From the NCBI GenBank assembly GCA_044448905.1, contig JBIOHJ010000055.1, positions 1 through 20,756 on the forward strand: DNA of 20,756 bases, written 5' to 3'. The translations under genes and the position numbers were made by a program. Below are positions 13,923-20,756 of this stretch, piece after piece. The DNA comes from JBIOHJ01 sp044448905 (GTDB lineage: Bacteria; Bacteroidota; Bacteroidia; AKYH767-A; OLB10). The stretch's first letter is position 1. The number at the start of each line of letters is the position of its first letter. The notes below the pieces were generated by a model that was not told the DNA's origin, did not search any database, and saw only the letters and a list, made by a program, of their open reading frames with translations.

Positions 13923-14558
13923 TTATTTTTTCGGTTTTTCGATTGCCTTTTTTATTAATGGCTCAAATGATATATACCTGTATTTTATCGTACCAATAAA
14001 CTCATATTCATCCTGGCCCTGCTCTAATTCAGCCCAGTTAAAAACACTTGAAATTTCTTCTTTTGTATAATTAGCAAGGAGTTTTTCACTCACCAATATA
14101 TATTCCGGGTCCTTAATGCTGTTCTTTAAAAGCTTATGCACAACCACTACATCTTCACCAATAAGTTTGGTAATTCCTTCAATGAACGTGGAAGTCATTT
14201 CAGCCGCATGTACAATAATTTTCAAGCAAAGCCGGTTAGAAGAAACATTCTTATGGAAATCATCAGCAAATTCATTTTGCAGTGACTCAAGCTGCTCATT
14301 AAAGTTAAAGTAAAAATTTTTACATTGCTCAATTAATTCACTTAATGGTGGAAGAGCTCCGAAACGATAAAAAAGGACTGCATCACCTTCAACCTCCCCC
14401 ACCTTTAAACCTAATGTGTTTGTTCCAACAATATTTCTAAGGAGCGGTGGAATTATTTTCCTGCTAAATTCTATATCGTTTTCAGCCATAAAACGTGTAA
14501 ACCCTGTTATATCGGGAATACAGATTAAAGCTTGTTCTTCATCGGATGATGCACTCAT
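13923..14558 (-). CDS. DUF2652 protein, class III nucleotide-cyclase-like
   Basis: A protein of 211 residues, without signal peptide or membrane helix. It resembles a single cyclase homology domain. Pro-Asp-Ile-Thr-Gly-Phe-Thr (15-21) matches the first metal-Asp motif (Asp-16). Gly-Glu-Val-Glu-Gly-Asp-Ala (54-60) matches the second (Asp-59), with Glu-55 where guanylate cyclases carry their base-selecting Glu. Ile-Val-His-Ala-Ala-Glu (115-120) and Ile-Gly-Glu-Asp-Val (133-137) match the G-x-H-x-G and G-D-x-V-N stretches. The usual transition-state Asn and Arg appear replaced (Val-139 or its neighbour, and Lys-142). So the metal site looks kept while other catalytic residues are altered. Activity is open: it may be a divergent cyclase or a nucleotide-sensing relative. 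It is convergent with the HD-PycTM gene and divergent from sixA. Confidence 0.8.
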   Translation of the reverse strand: MSASSDEEQALICIPDITGFTRFMAENDIEFSRKIIPPLLRNIVGTNTLGLKVGEVEGDAVLFYRFGALPPLSELIEQCKNFYFNFNEQLESLQNEFADDFHKNVSSNRLCLKIIVHAAEMTSTFIEGITKLIGEDVVVVHKLLKNSIKDPEYILVSEKLLANYTKEEISSVFNWAELEQGQDEYEFIGTIKYRYISFEPLIKKAIEKPKK

Positions 14559-14848
14559 GGGTATTTCTGCGTATTTATTTCCCCATTGGGATTTTATTCT
14601 AATTACCCACTGGTTTGGTTTGTGACCTTTTCTTATCTATTTTATCAAAAGTTTAAGTTGAATTAATTTCACTATTAAATAAGTGCGCCACTCATGCCTG
14701 CTCACTCTAAGAAATAAAATAAACAATCTGACATTAATCGTGAATAAAAAATGTATTATTGTGTAATCAACTGCAATATGGATACCTCTGGTTAGCATAA
14801 TAATTGCAGAAACTAAACTGGCAATTAACAATATGCTTTAAAAAAAAC
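14559..14848. other. 290-bp divergent intergenic region with no recognised element
   Basis: It separates the minus-strand DUF2652 gene from sixA. It is AT-rich and should hold both promoters, but no exact TAnnTTTG box was found. A 7-bp inverted pair (CTGCAAT at 14771-14777, ATTGCAG at 14803-14809) is too short to call. A weak 64-codon minus-strand frame inside looks non-coding. Confidence 0.5.
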
Positions 14849-15376
14849 ATGAAAACAATTATTCTTTTACGACACGCAAAATCAAGCTGGAAATTTCCCG
14901 AACTCAAAGATAGTGATAGACCTCTGAACAAAAGAGGCTTAAAGGATGCTCCTTTAATGGGAAAAGTGCTGAAAAGTCTTCAAATAACACCTGATCTTAT
15001 AATAACCAGCCCTGCAGTCAGGGCAATGACCACTGCTAATATGATAGCACAAGAATTTGATTTTAAAGAAAATCAAATTCTTGTTAAACCAAGTCTCTAC
15101 CTCGAATCAAAATCAGAAATATTAAAGGAAATAAATAAGATTGATGACTTGTACAATACTGTTTTTTTGGTCAGCCATAATCCCGGTTTAACTGATTTGG
15201 CGAATGACCTCAGTGGGGAATCAATTGACAATATACCTACCGCAGGTGCCATGGCAATTCAGTTTGATTGCAATAGCTGGACTGAAGTTGAAAAAAGCAA
15301 GAGTAAAAAAATGTTTTTCGAAATTCCTAAAGCTCACCGGAAAAAAATTGAAAAAACCAAAAAACAGATACTTTAA
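14849..15376 (+). CDS. sixA: Histidine phosphatase family protein (SixA-like)
   Basis: A protein of 175 residues from the ATG at 14849; a TTG 45 bp upstream adds residues before the strand that begins the fold. The phosphohistidine nucleophile lies in Leu-Leu-Arg-His-Ala-Lys (Arg-8, His-9) at the very N-terminus, and the second His in Val-Ser-His-Asn-Pro-Gly. An Arg in the Ser-Pro-Ala-Val-Arg-Ala segment completes the usual pocket. This short layout is that of SixA, which removes phosphate from histidine phosphotransfer proteins in E. coli. The true substrate here is unknown. Its last 29 bp overlap the proposed start of ppk1, so the two are translationally linked. Polyphosphate or phosphate metabolism is therefore the likely context. 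Confidence 0.87.
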   Translation: MKTIILLRHAKSSWKFPELKDSDRPLNKRGLKDAPLMGKVLKSLQITPDLIITSPAVRAMTTANMIAQEFDFKENQILVKPSLYLESKSEILKEINKIDDLYNTVFLVSHNPGLTDLANDLSGESIDNIPTAGAMAIQFDCNSWTEVEKSKSKKMFFEIPKAHRKKIEKTKKQIL

Positions 15377-17405
15377 CAGGGACTTAAGCTGGTTGTCCTT
15401 TAACTACCGTGTTTTACAGGAAGCGATTAACAGGGAAGTGCCGTTAATAGAACGGTTAAAATTTCTAGCCATTTATTCATCCAACCTTGATGAATTTTAC
15501 CGGGTACGCGTTGCTCTGCACAGGAATATTCTTATTCTTAAAATTAAAACAAAAGAGCATGGTGCGGTAAACCGGAAAAAACTTTTGACCAAGATCAAAA
15601 AAAAAGTAGGTAAGCAGCTCAATGAATTTGGAGAAATTTACCGGAATGTATTACTGCCCGAGCTTGCTCAAAACAATATCCGCATAGTGAATGAAGAAAA
15701 TGTTACTGAAGAGCAGTTAGATTTTATCAATCGTTATTTTAAATCAAAACTTTTGCCTGAACTAAAACTTGTATTTTACGGGGGAAAAAGTGATCAGCCT
15801 TTTCTTGAAAATAAGCAGATCTATTTTGCACTGAAATTAAACCTGCTTAAACCTAAGAGTAAGCATAAAGCTGAATTTGCAATTTTAAATATTCCTTCAG
15901 ACAAATTGCCGCGCTTTGTTTCGTTGCCCTCAAAAGAAAATCATCATGAAGTGATTTTCCTTGATGATATATTGCGGCTGTGCCTGCATTCACTCTTTCG
16001 GCATCATGAAGTAGCAGCCTGCCATTCGATAAAAATTTCGCGTGACGCAGAATTGTTTCTTGAAGACTCCGATAACCTTGTTGATGAAATAAAAAAGAAG
16101 CTGGTCAAACGGAAAACAAATCCCCCGTCACGATTTCTTTATGATGCGGCAATGCCGAAAGATTTGCTTAAACATTTAAAGCATACGTTTCTTCCTGCAA
16201 AAGATTTTATGATACCGGGTGGAAGGTATCATAACTATGAAGACTTTTTTACGTTTCCCGCACCCGATAAGCCAAAATTAAAATACCCGGTGCTTGAAGA
16301 ATTAAATCATCGCGGGCTTCATAATAAGAAATCTGTTTTCAGCGTCATTTCGAAATGCGACCAGATATTGCATTTCCCTTACCAGGATTATAAATATATA
16401 GTAAATTTTCTGGACCAGGCAGCCACAGACCCGTATGTAAAAACAATTAAAATAACATTGTATCGCGTTGCTGATGATTCAAAGATTGCCAATGCTCTTT
16501 TGAAAGCAGCTGCAAACGGTAAAGAAGTTTGGGCATTTGTGGAAATAAAAGCGCGGTTCAATGAAGTCTCAAATATTTACTGGTCACAACAGTTTATTGA
16601 TGCAGGCATTAAAGTTTTTTACAGCTTTAAAAAGCTGAAAGTGCATGCAAAATTATGCATGGTGGAACGTGAGGAACGCGGCAAATTAAAACGGTATGCA
16701 TACCTCTCTACCGGAAACTTTAATGAAAAGACAGCAAAAGTTTATTGTGACCATGGTTTTTTTACTGCTAAAAAAGAATTAACCGATGAAGCAAATAAAA
16801 TTTTTGATTATTTCAACAATACTTCCCGCAAGCCAAAATTTAAAAACTTCCTTGTTGCTCCGTTCAATATGCGTTTAAAGCTTGAAGCACTAATTGACAA
16901 TGAAATCAAAAATGCAGAATCCGGAAGAAAGGCGTTTATGATTTTAAAAATGAACAGCCTAGAAGATCATAAAATGATTGACAGGCTTTACAAAGCGAAC
17001 AAAGCAGGAGTTAAAATTACCATTATCGTACGGGGCATTTGCTGCCTTGTGCCCGGTGTAAAAGGCTTAAGTGAAAAAATTAAAGTAATCAGCATTGTTG
17101 ACCGGTTTTTAGAACACGGAAGAGTTTTTATTTTTCACAATAATGGCAACGAGCAGGTGTATATCTCATCTGCTGATCTCATGTCACGAAATCTCAATAA
17201 CAGGATTGAATCCGCTTTCCCGATACTTGAAGATTATATTAAAAAAGAAATAAAGCATCTTATTACCCTGCAACTTAAAGATAATACCAAAGCCCGCAGG
17301 CTTAATAAAACTCAAAGCAACCCTTATAAAAAATCAACCAGCCGGAAAAAAATCCGCGCCCAGATTGATACCTATAAATATTTGAAGCAGCCTGCTGCTT
17401 TGTGA
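15348..17405 (+). CDS. ppk1: Polyphosphate kinase 1
   Basis: A protein of 685 residues if translated from the TTG at 15348, which sits just before the conserved opening Tyr-Phe-Asn-Arg-Asp-Leu-Ser-Trp-Leu. The frame is open upstream but that part lies within sixA. With this start the catalytic histidines fall at 433 (Val-His-Ala-Lys) and 590 (Glu-His-Gly-Arg), both offset by two from E. coli PPK His-435 and His-592, and the length matches (688 in E. coli). The N-terminal, head and two C-terminal phospholipase D-like domains appear in order, with Thr-Gly-Asn-Phe-Asn-Glu-Lys-Thr-Ala at 455-463. The enzyme makes polyphosphate reversibly from ATP and is usually membrane-associated. At the position of E. 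coli His-454 there is Tyr-452. A basic tail (648-685) ends the protein. Confidence 0.96.
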   Translation: MKKPKNRYFNRDLSWLSFNYRVLQEAINREVPLIERLKFLAIYSSNLDEFYRVRVALHRNILILKIKTKEHGAVNRKKLLTKIKKKVGKQLNEFGEIYRNVLLPELAQNNIRIVNEENVTEEQLDFINRYFKSKLLPELKLVFYGGKSDQPFLENKQIYFALKLNLLKPKSKHKAEFAILNIPSDKLPRFVSLPSKENHHEVIFLDDILRLCLHSLFRHHEVAACHSIKISRDAELFLEDSDNLVDEIKKKLVKRKTNPPSRFLYDAAMPKDLLKHLKHTFLPAKDFMIPGGRYHNYEDFFTFPAPDKPKLKYPVLEELNHRGLHNKKSVFSVISKCDQILHFPYQDYKYIVNFLDQAATDPYVKTIKITLYRVADDSKIANALLKAAANGKEVWAFVEIKARFNEVSNIYWSQQFIDAGIKVFYSFKKLKVHAKLCMVEREERGKLKRYAYLSTGNFNEKTAKVYCDHGFFTAKKELTDEANKIFDYFNNTSRKPKFKNFLVAPFNMRLKLEALIDNEIKNAESGRKAFMILKMNSLEDHKMIDRLYKANKAGVKITIIVRGICCLVPGVKGLSEKIKVISIVDRFLEHGRVFIFHNNGNEQVYISSADLMSRNLNNRIESAFPILEDYIKKEIKHLITLQLKDNTKARRLNKTQSNPYKKSTSRKKIRAQIDTYKYLKQPAAL

Positions 17406-17441
17406 AAGGCTTATTTTTTGAATTCAAGAAAAGCTCACCCT

Positions 17442-19415
17442 TCACTTCAAACCAATTTTATCCATCAGTTGTTTAAACCGCGGATCAGCGTGAAGTTCAT
17501 TCAGCATAGGGTATCGGATGCAAAAGATCATTCCAAGGCACGCAATTCCCATCCGCTGATCATACGTTTTATTGAGGTAATGAAAAGCTTTGTCATAATC
17601 TTTTAGCCCTGCATATATAAATGCATAGTCCATATGCAATATCACACCGGGTTCAGCTTGTTCATGCTGTTTTATTTTATCGAGACATTCTATTGCTTTG
17701 TCTATGTATCCGCCAGCAGCATAAGAATGTCCTAATGAACTAAGTCCTTTGAACGGATTACCAATGAGCTTTTGATACTTCTCTAAATTTTCAATCGCTT
17801 TTTCATAATCACCCTTGGCGAGATAGATCATTCCTTTTCCTTCAAAACCCCTGCGGAAAGACGGATCCAATTCAATCACCTTATCATATTGCCCAAGCCC
17901 ATCTTCCCATCGCCCGGCAAAACAATACGCATCAGCAAGATTGCACATAAGTGGCAACGAAAGCGGATCGAGTATCACTGCCTGTTCCATTTTTTCAATA
18001 GCCTTTTCAAAATCTCCTTTTGCAATCAGGAACCATCCGTGTACCTGGTTGATGAGCGATGAGTTTAAGCTAAGGCTTAATGCTTTGTTAAGCGATGCTT
18101 CAGCGCCATCAAAGTCCCAGTTGTGAAAAAATTTAATCGAAGCCAGCGAGAGGTGTGATTCGGCATTGTTTGGATCGAGCTCGATGGCTTTAAGCGTATA
18201 GTCCTTTGCTTTCGGAAATGCTTCGCCCGGAGGCATAATACCGGTAGAACCAAGAAAGGAATAACAATATGAAAGCGCACAATAAGCAATCGCAAAACCG
18301 TGATCAAGGTGAATGACTTCTTCAAAAGTGCTGATCGCTTTGCGGATATCTTCAGGGTTCCATTTATTCCAGTAATAACGACCTTTCAGGTATAGATTAT
18401 ATGCTTCAATATTTTCCGTGGGCGGTTTTATAATGGATTCTTTTTTTTCACCCACTGAAAAATTTTCTTTAAGACGGTTCACTATTTTAAGAGAAATCTC
18501 ATCCTGCACTTCGAAAATGTCTTCAAGGTCGCGGTCATACACCTCCGACCAGATGTGATAACCATCAGCCGTATCAATTAGCTGCGCAGTGATCCTCACT
18601 TTTTTTCCTGCTCTGCGCACGCTGCCTTCGAGCACTGCAGATACGCCAAGTTTAGTTCCTATCTGGCGGATATCTTCGTTTTTTCCTTTAAAAGAAAATG
18701 ACGAAGAACGCGCAGTTACCTGCAAGCCTTCAACATGGGAGAGTGCGTTAAGTATTTCTTCCGAAATGCCGTCACTGAAATATTCATTCTCAGTATCAGC
18801 GCTCATGTTTACAAACGGCAGTACCGCAACGCTTTTTTCTGAACCTGCTTTTACGCTGATTTGTGCCGAAGTTGGCAGAACCAGTCCGTTATTCGCAATT
18901 GCATAAACTTCCACCTGCCGCTTTACATTTTTAAGGTTGAACTTTCCAAGCAGGCTTGTTTTTATTTCACTTTGATTTTTTATTTCATCATACACTTTAT
19001 CGGAAATAAGCACTGATCCCGGCACCGATAATGATTCAATGCGTGAAGCCACATTTACACAATCGCCATATACACCCTGTGCATCATGCGAGATATCACC
19101 TGAGTGCAATCCTATTCTCAACTGCACTTTTGGTTCCGTTTGCAATTCCTTCTGAATTTCGATGGCACATTTTACGGCATCCAGGGCACTGCCGAAAATG
19201 CTTAGCGTGCCATCACCATAATACTGGAGAATTTTTCCTTGGTGGCCGGGAATAAATTTTTCTAATGTTTGCCGCTGGCGGTCGCCTAATACTTTTGCTT
19301 TCTGCTCATCTTCCTGCATCATTGCAGTATAGCCTGTCATGTCAGTAAACATAACGGCTGCAAGCTGCCTTACGCGTTGCGATAATGTTTCAGGATTGGA
19401 TTGAATTTCCGGCAT
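17442..19415 (-). CDS. Class III nucleotide cyclase with TolB-like and TPR domains
   Basis: A soluble protein of 657 residues with three parts. Residues 15-175 are a class III cyclase domain, with metal Asp-25 (Phe-Thr-Asp-Met-Thr-Gly-Tyr), Asp-68 (Tyr-Gly-Asp-Gly) and the Val-Asn-Val-Ala-Ser-Arg motif (Asn-121, Arg-125). Residues 193-306 form a TolB N-terminal-like domain (Ser-Val-Ala-Val-Leu-Pro-Phe, then Glu-Tyr-Phe-Ser-Asp-Gly). Residues about 335-657 are TPR repeats, several ending Ile-x-Leu-Asp-Pro. This architecture is common in Bacteroidota. The residue that pairs with adenine in adenylate cyclases, normally Lys, is Gln-64, and its Asp partner position appears to be Gly-114, so the product (cAMP, cGMP or another nucleotide) is uncertain. 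Catalysis itself looks possible. It converges on ppk1 with 36 bp between them. Confidence 0.92.
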   Translation of the reverse strand: MPEIQSNPETLSQRVRQLAAVMFTDMTGYTAMMQEDEQKAKVLGDRQRQTLEKFIPGHQGKILQYYGDGTLSIFGSALDAVKCAIEIQKELQTEPKVQLRIGLHSGDISHDAQGVYGDCVNVASRIESLSVPGSVLISDKVYDEIKNQSEIKTSLLGKFNLKNVKRQVEVYAIANNGLVLPTSAQISVKAGSEKSVAVLPFVNMSADTENEYFSDGISEEILNALSHVEGLQVTARSSSFSFKGKNEDIRQIGTKLGVSAVLEGSVRRAGKKVRITAQLIDTADGYHIWSEVYDRDLEDIFEVQDEISLKIVNRLKENFSVGEKKESIIKPPTENIEAYNLYLKGRYYWNKWNPEDIRKAISTFEEVIHLDHGFAIAYCALSYCYSFLGSTGIMPPGEAFPKAKDYTLKAIELDPNNAESHLSLASIKFFHNWDFDGAEASLNKALSLSLNSSLINQVHGWFLIAKGDFEKAIEKMEQAVILDPLSLPLMCNLADAYCFAGRWEDGLGQYDKVIELDPSFRRGFEGKGMIYLAKGDYEKAIENLEKYQKLIGNPFKGLSSLGHSYAAGGYIDKAIECLDKIKQHEQAEPGVILHMDYAFIYAGLKDYDKAFHYLNKTYDQRMGIACLGMIFCIRYPMLNELHADPRFKQLMDKIGLK

Positions 19416-19484
19416 CAGGTGTTAAATAAAGATTTTAAAGATAAACATTTTTGAAAAGTAAAACTTTAGCCTTAAACCTCAACC

Positions 19485-20456
19485 TCAAAACCTATAGCCA
19501 AGGCTCATCATCATTCCATCCTTATAAGGCAAAAATCCTAAATCGTATTTATAATGTGCTTTCTGGTAACGGTGCAAACGTGTGATAGCCCAGCCGCTCG
19601 CTGCGCCTATTGCATAACCGGTTATCACATCAGTGGGAAAATGTTTCCCTGCCTGCACTCTGAGGTAACCTTCCACTGCAGGAACGGTGGCTGCAAATAT
19701 CCACAGGCCCGTTTTCAGCCCCGGCCGCATGGTAGGATGATAGTCGGTAATCACGTTGGCAAACAAAAATGTGGCGGCTGCTGTTTGCGAAGTGTGCCCT
19801 GAGAAGAATGATTCCCTTCCGCTTGAGCCTGTCCTTGTTTCCATCGGGAGGTCGGGGTTATATACATAAGGGCGTATCCTCTTGCCGAGGTTCTTGGCTA
19901 TAGTTGTTACTCCGTAATTAAAAAGATATGCTTCGGCAGCCATTATGGCAAGCGGGACAATATCCACGCTGGTATGATGCTCAGAGAGGAATACTGCTGG
20001 CAGCACGGTAATGCCCAGGAGAACGTAATCACTCGCTGTCGCTGCTGAAGTTGAATAATTTTCTGTGGCCGGGCGGTCAAAACTATTTATTGAATTTTTA
20101 TCAAGGTTATTTACCTCCTCTTCCGTCAGCGGATCGTGCGGGTTAGCGGAGGTTAATATAAATCCTGCTGCATAAACGGCTCCGGCAGACAGGAGAAAAG
20201 GCCATTGTTTTTTAAATTGGGTATAATAAGGAGCATAAACAAAAGTGTGTACGTGTCCGCTGCATAGTGCGCAATAATCTTCTACAGTATCTCCCTTATG
20301 TATAACGAGTGTATCCCCGTGTTCTATATGAAGCGTATCCCCCTCAACAGTGTGCAGGGTATCCCCGGGGGTAAGCGTATCTTTAGGTATCTGCGCCTGT
20401 GAATAAGAGCTTATCAGCAATAGCGCCAATAGTATTTTTAATAATCCCTTTTTCAT
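19485..20456 (-). CDS. PAP2-family phosphatase with signal peptide and N-terminal GDTL repeats
   Basis: A protein of 323 residues. The signal peptide is residues 1-21 (Ser-Gln-Ala-Gln end). An acidic, repetitive stretch (31-58, four GDTL/GDTV units) and a Cys-Ala-Leu-Cys pair (62-65) precede the phosphatase part. The three PAP2 motifs are complete: Lys-188 to Arg-195-Pro-196 (K-x6-RP), Ser-219-Gly-His-221, and Arg-266 to His-272 to Asp-276. Such enzymes remove phosphate from undecaprenyl diphosphate, phosphatidic acid or lipid A, on the periplasmic side. The end of the protein has alternating hydrophobics and finishes Gly-Tyr-Arg-Phe, as in outer-membrane strands, which is unusual for a PAP2 enzyme. 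It starts 12 bp after the stop of the Omp85-type gene, so the two probably form one transcript. Confidence 0.93.
   Translation of the reverse strand: MKKGLLKILLALLLISSYSQAQIPKDTLTPGDTLHTVEGDTLHIEHGDTLVIHKGDTVEDYCALCSGHVHTFVYAPYYTQFKKQWPFLLSAGAVYAAGFILTSANPHDPLTEEEVNNLDKNSINSFDRPATENYSTSAATASDYVLLGITVLPAVFLSEHHTSVDIVPLAIMAAEAYLFNYGVTTIAKNLGKRIRPYVYNPDLPMETRTGSSGRESFFSGHTSQTAAATFLFANVITDYHPTMRPGLKTGLWIFAATVPAVEGYLRVQAGKHFPTDVITGYAIGAASGWAITRLHRYQKAHYKYDLGFLPYKDGMMMSLGYRF
20283..20366 (-). repeat. Octapeptide (GDTLxxxx) coding repeat in the PAP2 gene
   Basis: Gly-Asp-Thr-Leu/Val recurs at residues 31, 39, 47 and 55, an exact eight-residue period. A degenerate Lys-Asp-Thr-Leu precedes it at 25. 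The intervening residues vary and include His and Glu. The DNA units are 24 bp long and not identical, so the repeat is old or kept at protein level. Confidence 0.9.
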
Positions 20457-20468
20457 AAAATATATTTT

Positions 20469-20756
20469 TCAGAATAAAAATCCCAAGCCCACGCTGTACA
20501 GCTTTTCTTCTTTTGAAATGGCATAAGTAAAATTAACCACTGCCATCGCGAAAGGGTCCATCCACACTCCCCAGCCATAACTGCTGTGCCAGGTATCGGA
20601 TGTTTCTCCATCCGTCCAAACTCTTCCCTGGTCATAAAATCCTAATAACCCTAAATAGGCAGGAAAGAGATATGTCCTGAATGGTATAAGCCTGATGCGC
20701 ACATCGGCATTCAGGTATGCCGAGCTTCTGCCTGCATAACGGCTGCGCACGTAACC
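20469..20756 (-). CDS. Omp85/BamA-type surface antigen, C-terminal end only
   Basis: Ninety-five residues are visible; the gene runs in from the right edge. The visible part begins Gly-Tyr-Val-Arg-Ser-Arg-Tyr-Ala-Gly-Arg, matching the R-G-Y-x-x-x-R-F-x-G region near the end of Omp85-family barrels, and has Asn-Ala-Asp-Val-Arg where family members have N-x-E-x-R. It ends in Leu-Gly-Phe-Leu-Phe, the C-terminal aromatic signature of outer-membrane barrels. Whether it is BamA, a TamA relative or a phosphoesterase-barrel fusion cannot be told from this end. The PAP2 gene follows 12 bp downstream. Confidence 0.8.
   Translation of the reverse strand, partial: GYVRSRYAGRSSAYLNADVRIRLIPFRTYLFPAYLGLLGFYDQGRVWTDGETSDTWHSSYGWGVWMDPFAMAVVNFTYAISKEEKLYSVGLGFLF

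Noticed and set aside
12652..14558. Calling the HD-PycTM/DUF2652 pair a confirmed anti-phage Pycsar system
   Set aside because: The genes are convergent rather than an operon, the cyclase-like protein has altered catalytic residues, and there is no defence-island context, so it is kept as a hypothesis.
14637..14831. 64-codon minus-strand frame in the DUF2652/sixA gap
   Set aside because: Short, low-complexity hydrophobic translation without a recognisable motif; AT-rich intergenic DNA gives such frames by chance.
15204..15347. Upstream part of the ppk1 reading frame
   Set aside because: It lies in another frame of sixA and precedes the conserved PPK1 N-terminus; its residues show no family similarity.
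17418..17427. TTGAATTCAA palindrome between ppk1 and the cyclase gene, considered as a terminator
   Set aside because: Ten bases, AT-rich, with no loop or T-run; too weak to be called a terminator.

Overview
The window looks like chromosomal DNA of a member of the Bacteroidota (Bacteroidetes), probably an uncultured lineage. The composition is AT-rich, and the start codons lack GGAGG-type ribosome binding sites and sit behind A/T-rich leaders. Several TAnnTTTG boxes, the -7 element of Bacteroidota promoters, lie just upstream of genes. The gene content also fits: an S74-chaperone-like secreted coiled-coil protein, a secreted Asp-box (BNR) repeat protein, a cyclase-TolB-TPR protein, a DUF2652 protein and an HD-PycTM protein. 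No insertion sequence, integrase, phage gene or CRISPR array was seen. The two edge genes are cut by the window.

Layout. 1-2251 (minus): a secreted Asp-box protein, open at the left edge, preceded by a secreted coiled-coil protein. 2428-3777 (minus): a saccharopine-dehydrogenase-family enzyme. 3928-4000 (plus): tRNA-Gly(CCC), followed by a YedA-like EamA exporter. 4961-6319 (minus): a dicarboxylate/glutamate:cation symporter, divergent from valS (6411-9038, plus). The 91-bp divergent region holds a striking 18-bp inverted repeat whose outer ends are both -7 boxes. 9043-11612 (minus): three envelope genes in a row, an OmpH/Skp-like protein, an ElyC-like DUF218 protein and a PagL-like outer-membrane barrel. 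11693-12463 (plus): mazG.

12652-19415 is rich in nucleotide and phosphate signalling. It contains an HD phosphohydrolase fused to a PycTM-type membrane effector module (plus), a convergent DUF2652 protein that looks like a degenerate class III nucleotide cyclase (minus), sixA and ppk1 overlapping on the plus strand, and a class III cyclase fused to a TolB-like domain and TPRs (minus). The window ends with a signal-peptide PAP2 phosphatase carrying an eight-residue GDTL repeat, and the C-terminal end of an Omp85-type barrel, both on the minus strand.

The strongest candidate for something undescribed is the HD-PycTM gene placed tail to tail with the cyclase-like gene. It resembles a rearranged Pycsar-type module (cyclase, effector and a possible cyclic-nucleotide-removing domain), but it sits among housekeeping genes. 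That it works as a system is inference.
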